A stretch of DNA of 64,000 nucleotides, taken from Candidatus Nitronereus thalassa (GTDB lineage: Bacteria > Nitrospirota > Nitrospiria > Nitrospirales > UBA8639). Position numbers and translations under genes: made by a program. The stretch is from NCBI RefSeq assembly GCF_032191465.1, contig NZ_JAQOUE010000002.1, forward strand, positions 482,409-546,408. Direction: 5' to 3'. The notes below the pieces were generated by a model. That model worked only from the letters and a program-made list of their open reading frames with translations. It did no database searches and was not told where the DNA came from. Shown in pieces: positions 26,012 through 35,200 of this stretch (position 1 is its first letter; every line of letters begins with the position of its first letter).

Positions 26012-26040
26012 ATCATCGATAGGGGCGGGAACATTGTCAA
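26012..26040 (-). promoter_or_regulatory. Candidate sigma-70-type promoter P2 for the cupredoxin gene
   Basis: On the minus strand TTGACA (26040-26035) and GATGAT (26017-26012) are separated by 17 bp. The -35 is exact and the -10 matches four of six consensus positions. It would give a leader of about 90 nt before ATG 25917. Confidence 0.4.
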
Positions 26041-26065
26041 CAATCTATCAAGACACTCATTTTTG

Positions 26066-26094
26066 TATATAACAAGATGGCGTTTTGGTGTCAA
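26066..26094 (-). promoter_or_regulatory. Candidate sigma-70-type promoter P1 for the cupredoxin gene
   Basis: On the minus strand TTGACA (26094-26089) and TATATA (26071-26066) are separated by exactly 17 bp. It lies just after the stop of the YyaL-like gene and 150 bp before the cupredoxin start, so the cupredoxin need not depend on upstream transcription. Confidence 0.5.
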
Positions 26095-26138
26095 GTCAGC
26101 TTTCCCTAAGTTACCTATTTTCTTGACGTTTTTAGGCT

Positions 26139-28091
26139 TTATCGTGCATATGGAAAGGGTTCTTGCGATTGAAATAATCCGGCCATGAGTTCATCAAGAT
26201 GCTTCCCCAAGGCTTCCGCTTGTTGAATGGGGCTGGAACAGAGCTTATCCGTGCACACGAAGGCCTGAGCCACCTCGGACATGGGAAAGGTCACCTCCCC
26301 CACGGACAGGGAATCTTTCTGTGGATCTAAGTGCCGCACCACTTTCCCCGGCACATACAATGCTAGGGCTCTCTTGAATAAATTTTCGGTGCTAACGTCC
26401 TGTTCCTCACCAACAACGACAATATGAACTGGATATTGGTAAAACCGCTGGGTTGCCAAACCAAGGCTCGCCACCGGAAGAGGGTTATTCCCCCCAACAA
26501 CGAACTGCAATACCCGCTTGGCCAAATCGCGATATGCCACTTCTCCCGTGAGGTAAGACAGCTCCGACAATACTAAGGCCAAGGAGGCATTGGTTTTTAT
26601 ATCTTTGTATGGAAACTTGAGTAGCCCCTGAGAACCAACATTTCTAGGTCGATCAAAAAACCCTCCCCCCTGCTTGTCTTCTAGAAGCGGTATCATGTCT
26701 TGGACAATCTGTTCTGCTCGATCCAGATAGGTAGATAACCCAGTCGTTACATACGCCTCGGCTAACGCTGCCGTGAACCACAGCTGATCTTCCAGCAAGC
26801 CAAATTGTTTCAGGTGTCCCTCATGGATTACATGGGCCATTCCCTTCCCTGGTTGGTATCGTTCTTCAAACAAGCGGTCAAGCGTGAGAAGAGCATATTC
26901 CCGAAGTCGTTCATCTCCAAACACCTGGGAAGTAACCAAAAAACTTTTGGCCATTAACCCATTCCATCCGGTATAGATGGAATGATCGATGGTAGGAAAA
27001 CCAACCATCAGACGCTCGGACTCATTCAATGAAAAATAACGTTTCCCTGGAATAAAAGATTCGGAGCCAGAAATATTTCTCACATCCGCATCCTGACTGG
27101 CAAAAAATCCGCCACGCTCCGAATCACTAAGAAAACGAGTAACATACCGGATCGTCCCCTCAACGACATCACGATATTTCTGACTTTTGGTAATTTGATA
27201 AGCCTCAAGATAATTGAGCACATTATGCGCTTGAATCGGCAACATTTTTTCATAATGCGGGGCGGTCCAATCCGGCCTTTCAGCGTAACGATAAAACCCA
27301 CCCCAAACAGGATCATATAATTTCAGCTGTTGGTCTAAGGTGAACAGAGCCATCTGCCTTACCACCGGATCCTGTTGCCAATAATGAATCTCAAATAAAA
27401 AAGTCATTGCGTCCGGCTCAAAAAATTTCGGGGCGTCACGGAACCCACCATTTGCTTGGTCGAAGCTTTGCTTCATGGTCACCAGCATATGTTTGGGTAG
27501 ATCTCTTGGAATCGCCCCATCAGGTGGAACCCGTGCTTGTGTTGCAGCTTCCACTTGCTCCCAGACCTTCTCAGCGCGGGCAAACAAATCCTCTTTGTGC
27601 TTTCGATATAGCGACTGGGTTTCTTGGAGGGCCAAGAGTAACTCTTCAGGAGTTAAAGCATTAGCCTGAAATAATATTTCTCCAGAGGGCAAAAGAATAC
27701 TTGTGGTTGGCCAGCCGCCATGTTTATACCGAGCCTCAATATCAGGCCGCTGATCGGTTTCGACCCGCACGGGAATAAAAGACGAGTTCAATAATTCCAC
27801 AATCTCCGGATTCACATAGGTTGTTTCATCCATCACATGACAAGCATGGCACCACATTGCCGTCAAATCGAGCAGGATGAGTTTATCTTCGGTCTTGGCG
27901 CGTTCAAACGCTTGAATGTCCCACTCCACCCACTGAATGTGAGATGGTTTTCCAGGCGAATCCGACAAGGAATTCTCCTGATGAGCTAAAAGATTATTTG
28001 GGAACAGGAAGAAGGCCAGACAACACCAAAGCAACGCGAGAGAAAGGGATCTACGCAAATTTGAATAGGGTGTAAGGATCCAATTCATCAT
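26139..28091 (-). CDS. Secreted YyaL/SPATA20-like protein (thioredoxin-fold plus alpha/alpha-barrel)
   Basis: A 650-residue protein with a signal peptide (LSLALLWCCLAFFLFPNNLLA). Residues about 50-180 are a DUF255 thioredoxin-like domain with CHAC at 81-84 and PVRVETDQRPDIEARY plus the cis-Pro segment GGWPTTSILLPSG. The rest is a six-hairpin, glycosidase-like barrel (GGFRDAPKFFEPDAMTF, RPDWTAPHYEKMLPIQAHNVLNYLEAYQ, YTGWNGLMAKSFL). Most family members are cytosolic; this one is exported. Its place among secreted copper proteins makes a disulfide or copper-site maturation role plausible, but none is established. It starts about 115 bp after the HEAT-repeat gene stop. Confidence 0.85.
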   Translation of the reverse strand: MMNWILTPYSNLRRSLSLALLWCCLAFFLFPNNLLAHQENSLSDSPGKPSHIQWVEWDIQAFERAKTEDKLILLDLTAMWCHACHVMDETTYVNPEIVELLNSSFIPVRVETDQRPDIEARYKHGGWPTTSILLPSGEILFQANALTPEELLLALQETQSLYRKHKEDLFARAEKVWEQVEAATQARVPPDGAIPRDLPKHMLVTMKQSFDQANGGFRDAPKFFEPDAMTFLFEIHYWQQDPVVRQMALFTLDQQLKLYDPVWGGFYRYAERPDWTAPHYEKMLPIQAHNVLNYLEAYQITKSQKYRDVVEGTIRYVTRFLSDSERGGFFASQDADVRNISGSESFIPGKRYFSLNESERLMVGFPTIDHSIYTGWNGLMAKSFLVTSQVFGDERLREYALLTLDRLFEERYQPGKGMAHVIHEGHLKQFGLLEDQLWFTAALAEAYVTTGLSTYLDRAEQIVQDMIPLLEDKQGGGFFDRPRNVGSQGLLKFPYKDIKTNASLALVLSELSYLTGEVAYRDLAKRVLQFVVGGNNPLPVASLGLATQRFYQYPVHIVVVGEEQDVSTENLFKRALALYVPGKVVRHLDPQKDSLSVGEVTFPMSEVAQAFVCTDKLCSSPIQQAEALGKHLDELMAGLFQSQEPFPYAR

Positions 28092-28205
28092 AGGATCATT
28101 TTAGTCAACCGAATTTCAGGACTCAAACACCATCCCCGATTAGAGAGGCCCTGAAAGGGAACCGAAGACATGATACTTTTCGGGAACCGCAATTACCCCC
28201 TCACA

Positions 28206-29567
28206 CTAGGTTTGCGGCGGTGTCGAGAGGATGCGGGCAATCGCTCCGGCCGCCGTCGCCCGGAGGGATTCATTGGGATCTTTCAAGAGATTCTTTAATT
28301 GAGGAATAACTTCGCGCCCAGCCACCCGCCCCAGAGATCGCGCCGCGGAAATCCGAGGTTTCGGTACGGGATCATTAAGCATCAGCAATAGGGTGCCAAT
28401 CACATCTCGGGGGCGCCCATGGGCAAGCGCCTTTGCAGCCGAGGAGCGTAAGCCTGGGTTTTGTTGACTAATTAATTCTCGAACTGTTTCCGCGACCACT
28501 CGAAAAGGACTATTGAGTTGAAGAAGCCCGGCAACCGCCGCAGCTTTGACACCCATATTTTGATCCCGTAAGGCTCGAGTGAGTGCAGGGATCGCTTCTT
28601 CAGAGTTGAGCTCGCCCAGCGTCACTGCGGCCACACTGCGCACGGCAGGAACAGGTTCGGATAACGCACCAATCAGAAGTGGTACACCTTCGGGAAGGCC
28701 TAGCTTACCAAGGGACGCCGCGGCGGCGGCCCGAATGGACGGCTGTTTATCACGCAACCCCAATTTGAGAAGTGGCAATCCCCGGGGGTCCCCGATTTCC
28801 CCAATCATGCGCAACGCCGACCCACGCTCGTACCCCTCCTGGACATTCGTCGCCCGCTCGACTCGCTGCCACTGTTCTTTTTGACCAAGACGATAGAGTG
28901 CGGCGGCGGCGGCAACCTGCACGGCTTCCTGTTTGTCTGAGAGAAATGGCGTGATAAGGGGAATGGTCGCGGTATCACCTGAGCGTCCGAAGGACTTTAA
29001 GACAGTCACTCGCACCAACCCAGCCTGATCATTTAACGCCCCTCGAAACGACTCTAATTTCCGACCCTCAGGGAATACTCCTATGCCCTCCGCAACCAAG
29101 ACCCGAATCATCCCTGATCCATCACTTAATCCATCTTGAAAATACGGAAGGGCTTCGGTGGATTGAATCTCTTTTAAGGCCGAATAGGCCGAGCCTCGTA
29201 CTTGTTCTCGCATATCCGAACGAAACGGCAGGATACTTTGGATCGCCATCTCTCGGAGAAGCGTTTCATCTTGACGCCCAGTGGCCTTGACGAATTGGTC
29301 AAAGGCTTCCACACCATCCTTCGTCTTGCCAAGCCGAACCAGGCTTAACACCTTAAGCCGGTAAGGTTCTCTAAAGGATGATGGTTGTTGGAGTAACGGT
29401 TCAACTAACTCTAAAGTTTTTGGATATTCCCCTTTCGCAAACAACTTGCGGGCCTCTGTCAATATGACTTCCTGGGAAGATTCGGCGACAGCTACCTCCA
29501 CCCAAAATCCTGGGCACACATTCAACACACACCCAAGAAGCATTCCCAACCACATGACAACCTTCAT
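28206..29567 (-). CDS. Secreted HEAT-repeat protein
   Basis: About 453 residues. A signal peptide (VVMWLGMLLGCVLNVCPGFWVEVAVA) is followed by a TPR-like hairpin (EARKLFAKGEYPKTLELVEPLL) and then about ten HEAT/PBS-lyase-like repeats of 30-33 residues (PLITPFLSDKQEAVQVAAAAALYRLG, PLLKLGLRDKQPSIRAAAAASLGKLG, LKNLLKDPNESLRATAAGAIARIL). Such solenoids bind other proteins. The frame can start at GTG 29573, which abuts the previous stop (TAAGTG), or at ATG 29567; I prefer the ATG because AGGA is then at better spacing. It is tightly coupled to the LolA-like gene. Confidence 0.82.
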   Translation of the reverse strand: MKVVMWLGMLLGCVLNVCPGFWVEVAVAESSQEVILTEARKLFAKGEYPKTLELVEPLLQQPSSFREPYRLKVLSLVRLGKTKDGVEAFDQFVKATGRQDETLLREMAIQSILPFRSDMREQVRGSAYSALKEIQSTEALPYFQDGLSDGSGMIRVLVAEGIGVFPEGRKLESFRGALNDQAGLVRVTVLKSFGRSGDTATIPLITPFLSDKQEAVQVAAAAALYRLGQKEQWQRVERATNVQEGYERGSALRMIGEIGDPRGLPLLKLGLRDKQPSIRAAAAASLGKLGLPEGVPLLIGALSEPVPAVRSVAAVTLGELNSEEAIPALTRALRDQNMGVKAAAVAGLLQLNSPFRVVAETVRELISQQNPGLRSSAAKALAHGRPRDVIGTLLLMLNDPVPKPRISAARSLGRVAGREVIPQLKNLLKDPNESLRATAAGAIARILSTPPQT

Positions 29568-29573
29568 TCGCAC

Positions 29574-30239
29574 TTATCCTTCCTCTGCTTGGATTTCGGT
29601 CGTTTCAAATATTTTATACCCCAAGGGGGGTTCAAAAAAATAATCCGGCTGTTTGGATTGGGTCACGCGTTTATATTCTACCGACCACTCTCGTTCCTGA
29701 CTTACTAATTTTAACAACAACTGCCGTGACTCATCGACCCACTCATAATAGGTCTCCCGATGATCATTCCGTTGAACCTCGACCTCGTATAAGGTGGCCG
29801 GTTGCTCACCCACCAAGGCATCCCCAATTCGAGTGCGCGCCACCTCACCTTCCAGTTTAATGGACATCGGAAGCACATCATCCGGAGTCAAAGGAACGGA
29901 GACCACCAATCGTCGTTGAGACAGGATGTACCACACCTTTTGTTCATCCAACCGAACAATGGTGACTGTAGCATAGCCCAAATCTGTTTTGATCCCACCT
30001 AAATGTTCAATACGATAGCGATCGCCCTTCACAAATAACAGCGCTTTTGAAGATCGTTTTCCGATTCGCCAAATCAGGCGAGCAGAGAATTCGGAATTCG
30101 AATCCTGAGAAACGACCGGAGACTTGTCGGGCAATGCTTGAACGACCGGAGGATACAGCACACCTAAAGCGAGGCCTAGGGATCCGAGTAAAAAACACCG
30201 CCTCCTAATATTTTTAAGGGAAAGATTGGGACACTTCAC
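29574..30239 (-). CDS. Secreted LolA-like/outer-membrane lipoprotein-sorting-type protein
   Basis: A 221-residue protein with a signal peptide (CFLLGSLGLALGVLYPPVVQA). A mostly beta domain follows: FSARLIWRIGKRSSKALLFVKGDRYRIE, TIVRLDEQKVWYILSQRRLVV, TYYEWVDESRQLLLKLVSQERE. This resembles the half-barrel of LolA/LolB-type and DUF4412 proteins that bind lipids. The assignment is by pattern only. The GTG start at 30239 abuts the TAA of the upstream cupredoxin gene, and its own stop abuts the GTG of the HEAT gene, so three genes are translated in tight succession. Confidence 0.65.
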   Translation of the reverse strand: MKCPNLSLKNIRRRCFLLGSLGLALGVLYPPVVQALPDKSPVVSQDSNSEFSARLIWRIGKRSSKALLFVKGDRYRIEHLGGIKTDLGYATVTIVRLDEQKVWYILSQRRLVVSVPLTPDDVLPMSIKLEGEVARTRIGDALVGEQPATLYEVEVQRNDHRETYYEWVDESRQLLLKLVSQEREWSVEYKRVTQSKQPDYFFEPPLGYKIFETTEIQAEEG

Positions 30240-31157
30240 TTACTGACGCTCAAGAATGGGTTCAATGGTAAATTCACGCCCCAAAGCGGCAGGAGTAAAT
30301 CGAGGAGGAGTTCGAACAGTGAGTGCTGTTTTTTTTCGACCCGGCGAGGGTAATTCCATATTCACAGTCAATTTCTTGTCTGGCTCAATAGTGATCCGCT
30401 GCTTGATCACCTGTTTGATTCCTGGATGCCAGGCGCGAAGATCGTAGGTCCCGGGAGGAATATTTTCGATGGCAAAATGCCCATCCTCATTGGTAAACAC
30501 ATAATAAGGATTGTCCACGGCAATCGCCCAACTTTCCATGTAGGCATGAAATCCGCATTGCATGACAAACGTATGGCGTTTTTTACTCAATTGAAATTGT
30601 CGGACTAGTGATTTACCAGGATTGTGATCATGGGTAGCGTGAAGATTCCCTCGATGGTGTCGTTGATTGAATGGTAGGGGAGAATTAAAAAGCACCCGAG
30701 TCCCAGTCTCCACCGAGGTTTCGTAGGCTTGAATGTCGTGCATCACGGGATCCATGTTTACCACTTCCACCCCATGCCCACTTCGGACCACAGTGGTAAA
30801 TGGGAGGAATCGGCAATCCTTGGCTTCGATCCGTGGGACAGAAAGGGAAAAAACTTTCCCAGCCTTTACTCCTTCGATCAACACCACGACATGCTGCACT
30901 TGCTTTTCTTTATTGACAAAAAAATCGTGGAGCAACCGCCACCCATTACCATTCGAGATACGTCCACAATATTCGGGATCGGGAAAAGTCACTAAATTAT
31001 AGGCTTTAGGATCGGGAATTTCACCGGTAAGCGTCACCGTTCCCTCTACCGAACCCCCATTTTCAACCTCAATCACGTCATAGGACCAAAGGGAGGTAGG
31101 ACACCAAAGGAAAACTGCGAATAAGGAAAATACCAAAAATCGAGGTCTCAATTGCAT
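30240..31157 (-). CDS. Secreted cupredoxin with CxxHxxM site, tandem copy B
   Basis: 305 residues with a signal peptide (FLVFSLFAVFLWCPTSLWS). The cupredoxin-like region has H140 (MDPVMHDIQ) and C201-x2-H204-x2-M207 (MQCGFHAYMESWAIAV). A C-terminal carboxypeptidase-regulatory-like module follows (NEDGHFAIENIPPGTYDLRAWHPG). An insertion between the two ligand segments is His-rich (RHHRGNLHATHDHNPG) and could bind extra metal. It is the same length as its upstream neighbour and clearly a paralogue. Likely a periplasmic electron carrier or copper-binding protein; the partner is unknown. Confidence 0.82.
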   Translation of the reverse strand: MQLRPRFLVFSLFAVFLWCPTSLWSYDVIEVENGGSVEGTVTLTGEIPDPKAYNLVTFPDPEYCGRISNGNGWRLLHDFFVNKEKQVQHVVVLIEGVKAGKVFSLSVPRIEAKDCRFLPFTTVVRSGHGVEVVNMDPVMHDIQAYETSVETGTRVLFNSPLPFNQRHHRGNLHATHDHNPGKSLVRQFQLSKKRHTFVMQCGFHAYMESWAIAVDNPYYVFTNEDGHFAIENIPPGTYDLRAWHPGIKQVIKQRITIEPDKKLTVNMELPSPGRKKTALTVRTPPRFTPAALGREFTIEPILERQ

Positions 31158-31228
31158 TCCACCTCAAAGCTTAAAAAATGTATCATTAGTCAAAAACTTG
31201 CCTCTGAAAAATGACCCAGAAATAGGAT

Positions 31229-32146
31229 TTACGGTTTTTGAAGTCGAAGCGATGGGACTATTTCAACGCCCTCTCCCAACAATTCCATCCCAAACCGTGG
31301 ATTATCGCTGATTTCATGAACGCTTCGTCGACCCGGGACGGCAACATATTCAAAGTTTTCCGAGAGCGTACCGTTGGCCGTCACGGTTACCGGCCGTTCA
31401 AGGTATTGCTTCATTCCAGCATGCCAGACTTTTAGAATATATTGCCCCGGAGGTACATCGGAAATTTCATACAGACCATCTTCCTTGGTGATGGCAAAGT
31501 AGGGATTGCTCACTACCACGCCCCAGGAAAACATATAGGGATGAAATCCACATTGCATCACAAAAATATTACGTCCTTTCCGCAGATGAATTTTTTCGAC
31601 CATCGGCTCGCCCGCCATATGTTTATGGCTATGCAACAGACCTAAGACCTTGTGGAAAGGATTCATGGGCAATGGCCGGTTAAATAACACGCGAGCCCCA
31701 CGTTCGCGAGCTGTTTCATACCCTTGAATATCATGCTCCACGGGGTCCATGTTCACGACGGTGATTTCATCCTGATCTCGCAGAACATTGACAAAGGGAA
31801 GAAAGTCACAGTCGAAGGCATCTACTCGAACTTTTGGAATATCAAAGGGCTTCCCCTCCTTTACCCCCTCTAACATCACCACGACATCCTTAAGGCTCCC
31901 ATCGTTGGCAATGATAAAATCTTCAACAATTCGCCAACCCGTACCCGTGGAGATTCTCCCACAATAAACCGCATCTGGAATAGTCACCAGGTTGAAGGCC
32001 ATTGGTCTTGGCTTTTCTCCAGTAATCGTTACCTTACCCCGAATGGTCGCTCCATTCGTCACGGGAATTTCCTGATAAGAAAAACTTGGCAAAGCAAAGA
32101 CCATTACCCACACGCATGCCAACAACCCCAATCTCCAACATCGCAT
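31229..32146 (-). CDS. Secreted cupredoxin with CxxHxxM site, tandem copy A
   Basis: 305 residues from ATG 32146, which follows GGGAGGTG; the frame's earlier Met lacks a ribosome site. Signal peptide GLLACVWVMVFALPSFS. Copper-type ligands are H138 (MDPVEHDIQ) and C199-x2-H202-x2-M205 (MQCGFHPYMFSWGVVV), with a His-containing loop (LLHSHKHMAGE) between them. The C-terminal module KEDGLYEISDVPPGQYILKVWHAG matches its paralogues. It is the first gene after the terminator of the giant multicopper oxidase gene and leads the operon that continues to the HEAT-repeat gene. Confidence 0.82.
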   Translation of the reverse strand: MRCWRLGLLACVWVMVFALPSFSYQEIPVTNGATIRGKVTITGEKPRPMAFNLVTIPDAVYCGRISTGTGWRIVEDFIIANDGSLKDVVVMLEGVKEGKPFDIPKVRVDAFDCDFLPFVNVLRDQDEITVVNMDPVEHDIQGYETARERGARVLFNRPLPMNPFHKVLGLLHSHKHMAGEPMVEKIHLRKGRNIFVMQCGFHPYMFSWGVVVSNPYFAITKEDGLYEISDVPPGQYILKVWHAGMKQYLERPVTVTANGTLSENFEYVAVPGRRSVHEISDNPRFGMELLGEGVEIVPSLRLQKP

Positions 32147-32228
32147 GCACACCTCCCTTACGCCTAACAGATCTTTACACAACCTACGAATTTACATCCT
32201 TCTACTATTTTATAACATTCATGCTCTC

Positions 32229-32266
32229 AAAAAAAAACGGGGAAGCCGAAGCTCGGCTTCCCCGTT
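32229..32266 (-). terminator. Intrinsic terminator of the giant multicopper oxidase gene
   Basis: A perfect stem (CGGGGAAGCCGA/TCGGCTTCCCCG, extended by AA/TT) with a three-base loop is followed on the minus strand by nine T. It lies 32 bp past the stop of the 1718-residue gene and before the tandem cupredoxin operon. Confidence 0.92.
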
Positions 32267-32297
32267 CATCTCTATAGCTAGCTTATCGGACCAATCG

Positions 32298-35200
32298 TTA
32301 CTTGAACGAAATTGGTCGAACGCTACCTTCTGAGGATTGGGGCACTTCGGCTTCTTTCACTCCCGGGGCGGCCCCACCAAGCGGAAGAATTCGCTGGTCG
32401 TTCTTAGACAGAACTCGGAAATAGCCCCATTGGCCTGATTGGGAATATGGTAATCGTGCATTGCTATACACATAATCCCCCTTCATGGCATACGGTCCAC
32501 CCGCCGAAGGAACAAAAACATCGATTCCTTCAGATCCAGAAAATTCCACGACGCTGATTTGGTCAGCACCACCCATGAATGGCTCAATGGGCCACTCATG
32601 TTTTTCTAACGTAAACATACCATTTTGTTCATTGCTGGCCCCGAACACATGGATCCGGACAGGATCACCAGCATGGGCCTCAATGAGAGGGGTCGCTGGA
32701 TCAGCAGGGTCATCCACGTTACAGGGTTGGAACATCTTCCCTAAGGAACACCCTTGTTCTTCACGATACAGGTAGGGTTCATTTCGGTAATTCACCCCAA
32801 TAAGACCCGCCACGTTTTGAACATATGGCATAAAGCTAGTTCCAATAATATTGTCTTCATCTTGGAAGAACAATGCTACGTCACGATAATTCGCCCGATG
32901 GGCATTGCCTGGCACCGTCCGATCCACGATCACATCGGCCGTCCAGCTATTTTTCAACGAAATATCGGCACCAGTTTTCGGGTCACGATATTGAGACCCT
33001 TTTGGTCCAATAATAATCCCACCATACAAACCATTGCGAGGATTCATGGCGACGTTCCCCCAATCCCATACTAAGGATTGTGTCTCGCCGAAAAAGGGAT
33101 CTGCATAGTAGGTGTAGGTTCGGCTTTCCCCTGGTGCAATCGTTTGATCGCCAGGATTATTTCCAAGATTAACCCCTTGGGAATCCTTCGGATCAAAGGC
33201 CAGGCTAAAGGCCGAGAAGGACGCTCGGCTTTCTTTCATTTTATTTGTGAGGTTTACCTTAAGGCAATCACCCACATTGGCCCGTAAAGTCAATGGCATG
33301 GGTTGGAATTCCCCGGAAACTTTTGCCACTTCCTCTTCCAGCACATAGATCTTAGCATCTGGATTTCGGACCTCAATTTTTCTTTCGAAGTCAACTTCAA
33401 TGGGTTCCTCCACATTGGGATTGAACGCCATTTCTGGGAAGTCCATGGCGACCACATTGAAGCTCTTCACCGGAGCATCCGCAGGACAAATTGGCAATGG
33501 CTTCTTAATCCCTTGTGGACCGTATGCCGCATTAGGCAACGGCTTAAGATCGGGTACTTCTTTGTCTAATACCCGAATGACGCCCCAGGACCCTTCCGAA
33601 AGTTTCGAACTTCGACCATTGAAATACATGTAATCACCAGGTTGGAGTCTCGGACCACCGGCCTGAGCCACCACCAAGTCATAGCGTTCGGCAATACCAA
33701 TGTGAATAGAATTCTTTCGATTGGCATCGCCGGCATACCGCTCTGTCAAAAAGTTATGACCAGAAATGGTAAACACATTGCTTTCATTCATAGTCACATC
33801 AACCAACCGGAAGACAATAGCATCACCAAGGTACGCTCTCACCATGCTGGTACTTGGATCGCCATGAGTTGTACTGCTAAAAATTTGCGACGTTGCAGGA
33901 TTGTTGGCCAACCGTTGAGCAAAGGGCTCAGCTCTAAAGTTGATAGCTCCTCCAGTCGTATGGGTCCCTCCGTTTAAGAAAGGCATCGGAGTCATTTTAA
34001 TCATATTGTTTGGCGGCATTTGGAATGACACGGTTCGTCCTGCTTCCAAGGCCACTTCCACTGGCTGGCCAGGAGGATTCCCGGCCGTCACGACATTCAC
34101 AGTATGAGGAACCGTATCCATAATTTGGATCATGAGCTCTCTGAAACTTCCGCTGACCCCATAGCCAACCGGTTCTACAGTGTGAATATCCATCACGGGC
34201 CCTGTTCTCTTTTCCTCTCCGGTAACTGGATCATGCCACGTTGAACCAAAAGGTTCGATGAGGAAGGTACATACGGCCCCATGAGGCCACGTCGTTCCGC
34301 CAAATGCATGGTCATGGCAGAACACCGACCCAACATCAGAGTCCGCCCAGAAACGCTGACGGACAAATTCTACCGTCACAATATCACCCACTGGGTGATC
34401 ATGCGCCAACGGCTTTTTAAAGGTGATGGTCCCTGGGCCACCCACCGCAGGCATGGGTTCTCCGTGTCCACTACCACCGGATCCAGGAATTTGGAGCTTT
34501 TGGCCAACATGAATCATATTGGCATCTGAAATACCATTCATAGATTTCAAGGCTTCCACAGAGGTCCCATGGGAAACCGCAATTCCCCCCAGAGTATCTC
34601 CTGGCCGCACAACGTAATCGCCACCACTGGCAGAGGGTGCAGCAGACGAACCACCAGCATCCCCAGCTCCATCAATGGCCACGATTCTCTTAACCTCATT
34701 CCCTTTGACGTTATCCGCACCAACCAATAGCACAGTTCCGACATGATACTGTCCGGCATTTGTGACATGGATGGTTCGATCGCCTTTTCGAGCAGGTTTG
34801 GTTAACTTCGCATTCATAGGGACAGGCAATCCCTTATCAGACTTCTTCTCGAATTGCGTAAAAGGCCGCATGGATTGATCATACGAAAAACCAGAAATCA
34901 CGCCATCAGAGGCTTGATTATCAAACTGCACGAAATGGAAGTGCGTATTAATTTTCGATGACTGAAAATTCGTAATGTCATCATCCAGCCATTCGCTGGT
35001 CAGGATCCAATCCATGCAATCGTAAATATTCGCACGAAATACTAAGGGAACTTTTAAATCATTATTATTTCGAATCGCCTCTTCTTCGTCATGAGACACA
35101 TACAACAGCCCGTTAGGATCAACTACGGCAGGTTGGTTACCTTGAGCCGCAGACAACTCAATCGGAAGTTTAATGAAGTGAACGTTGTATTTTTGGGAAC

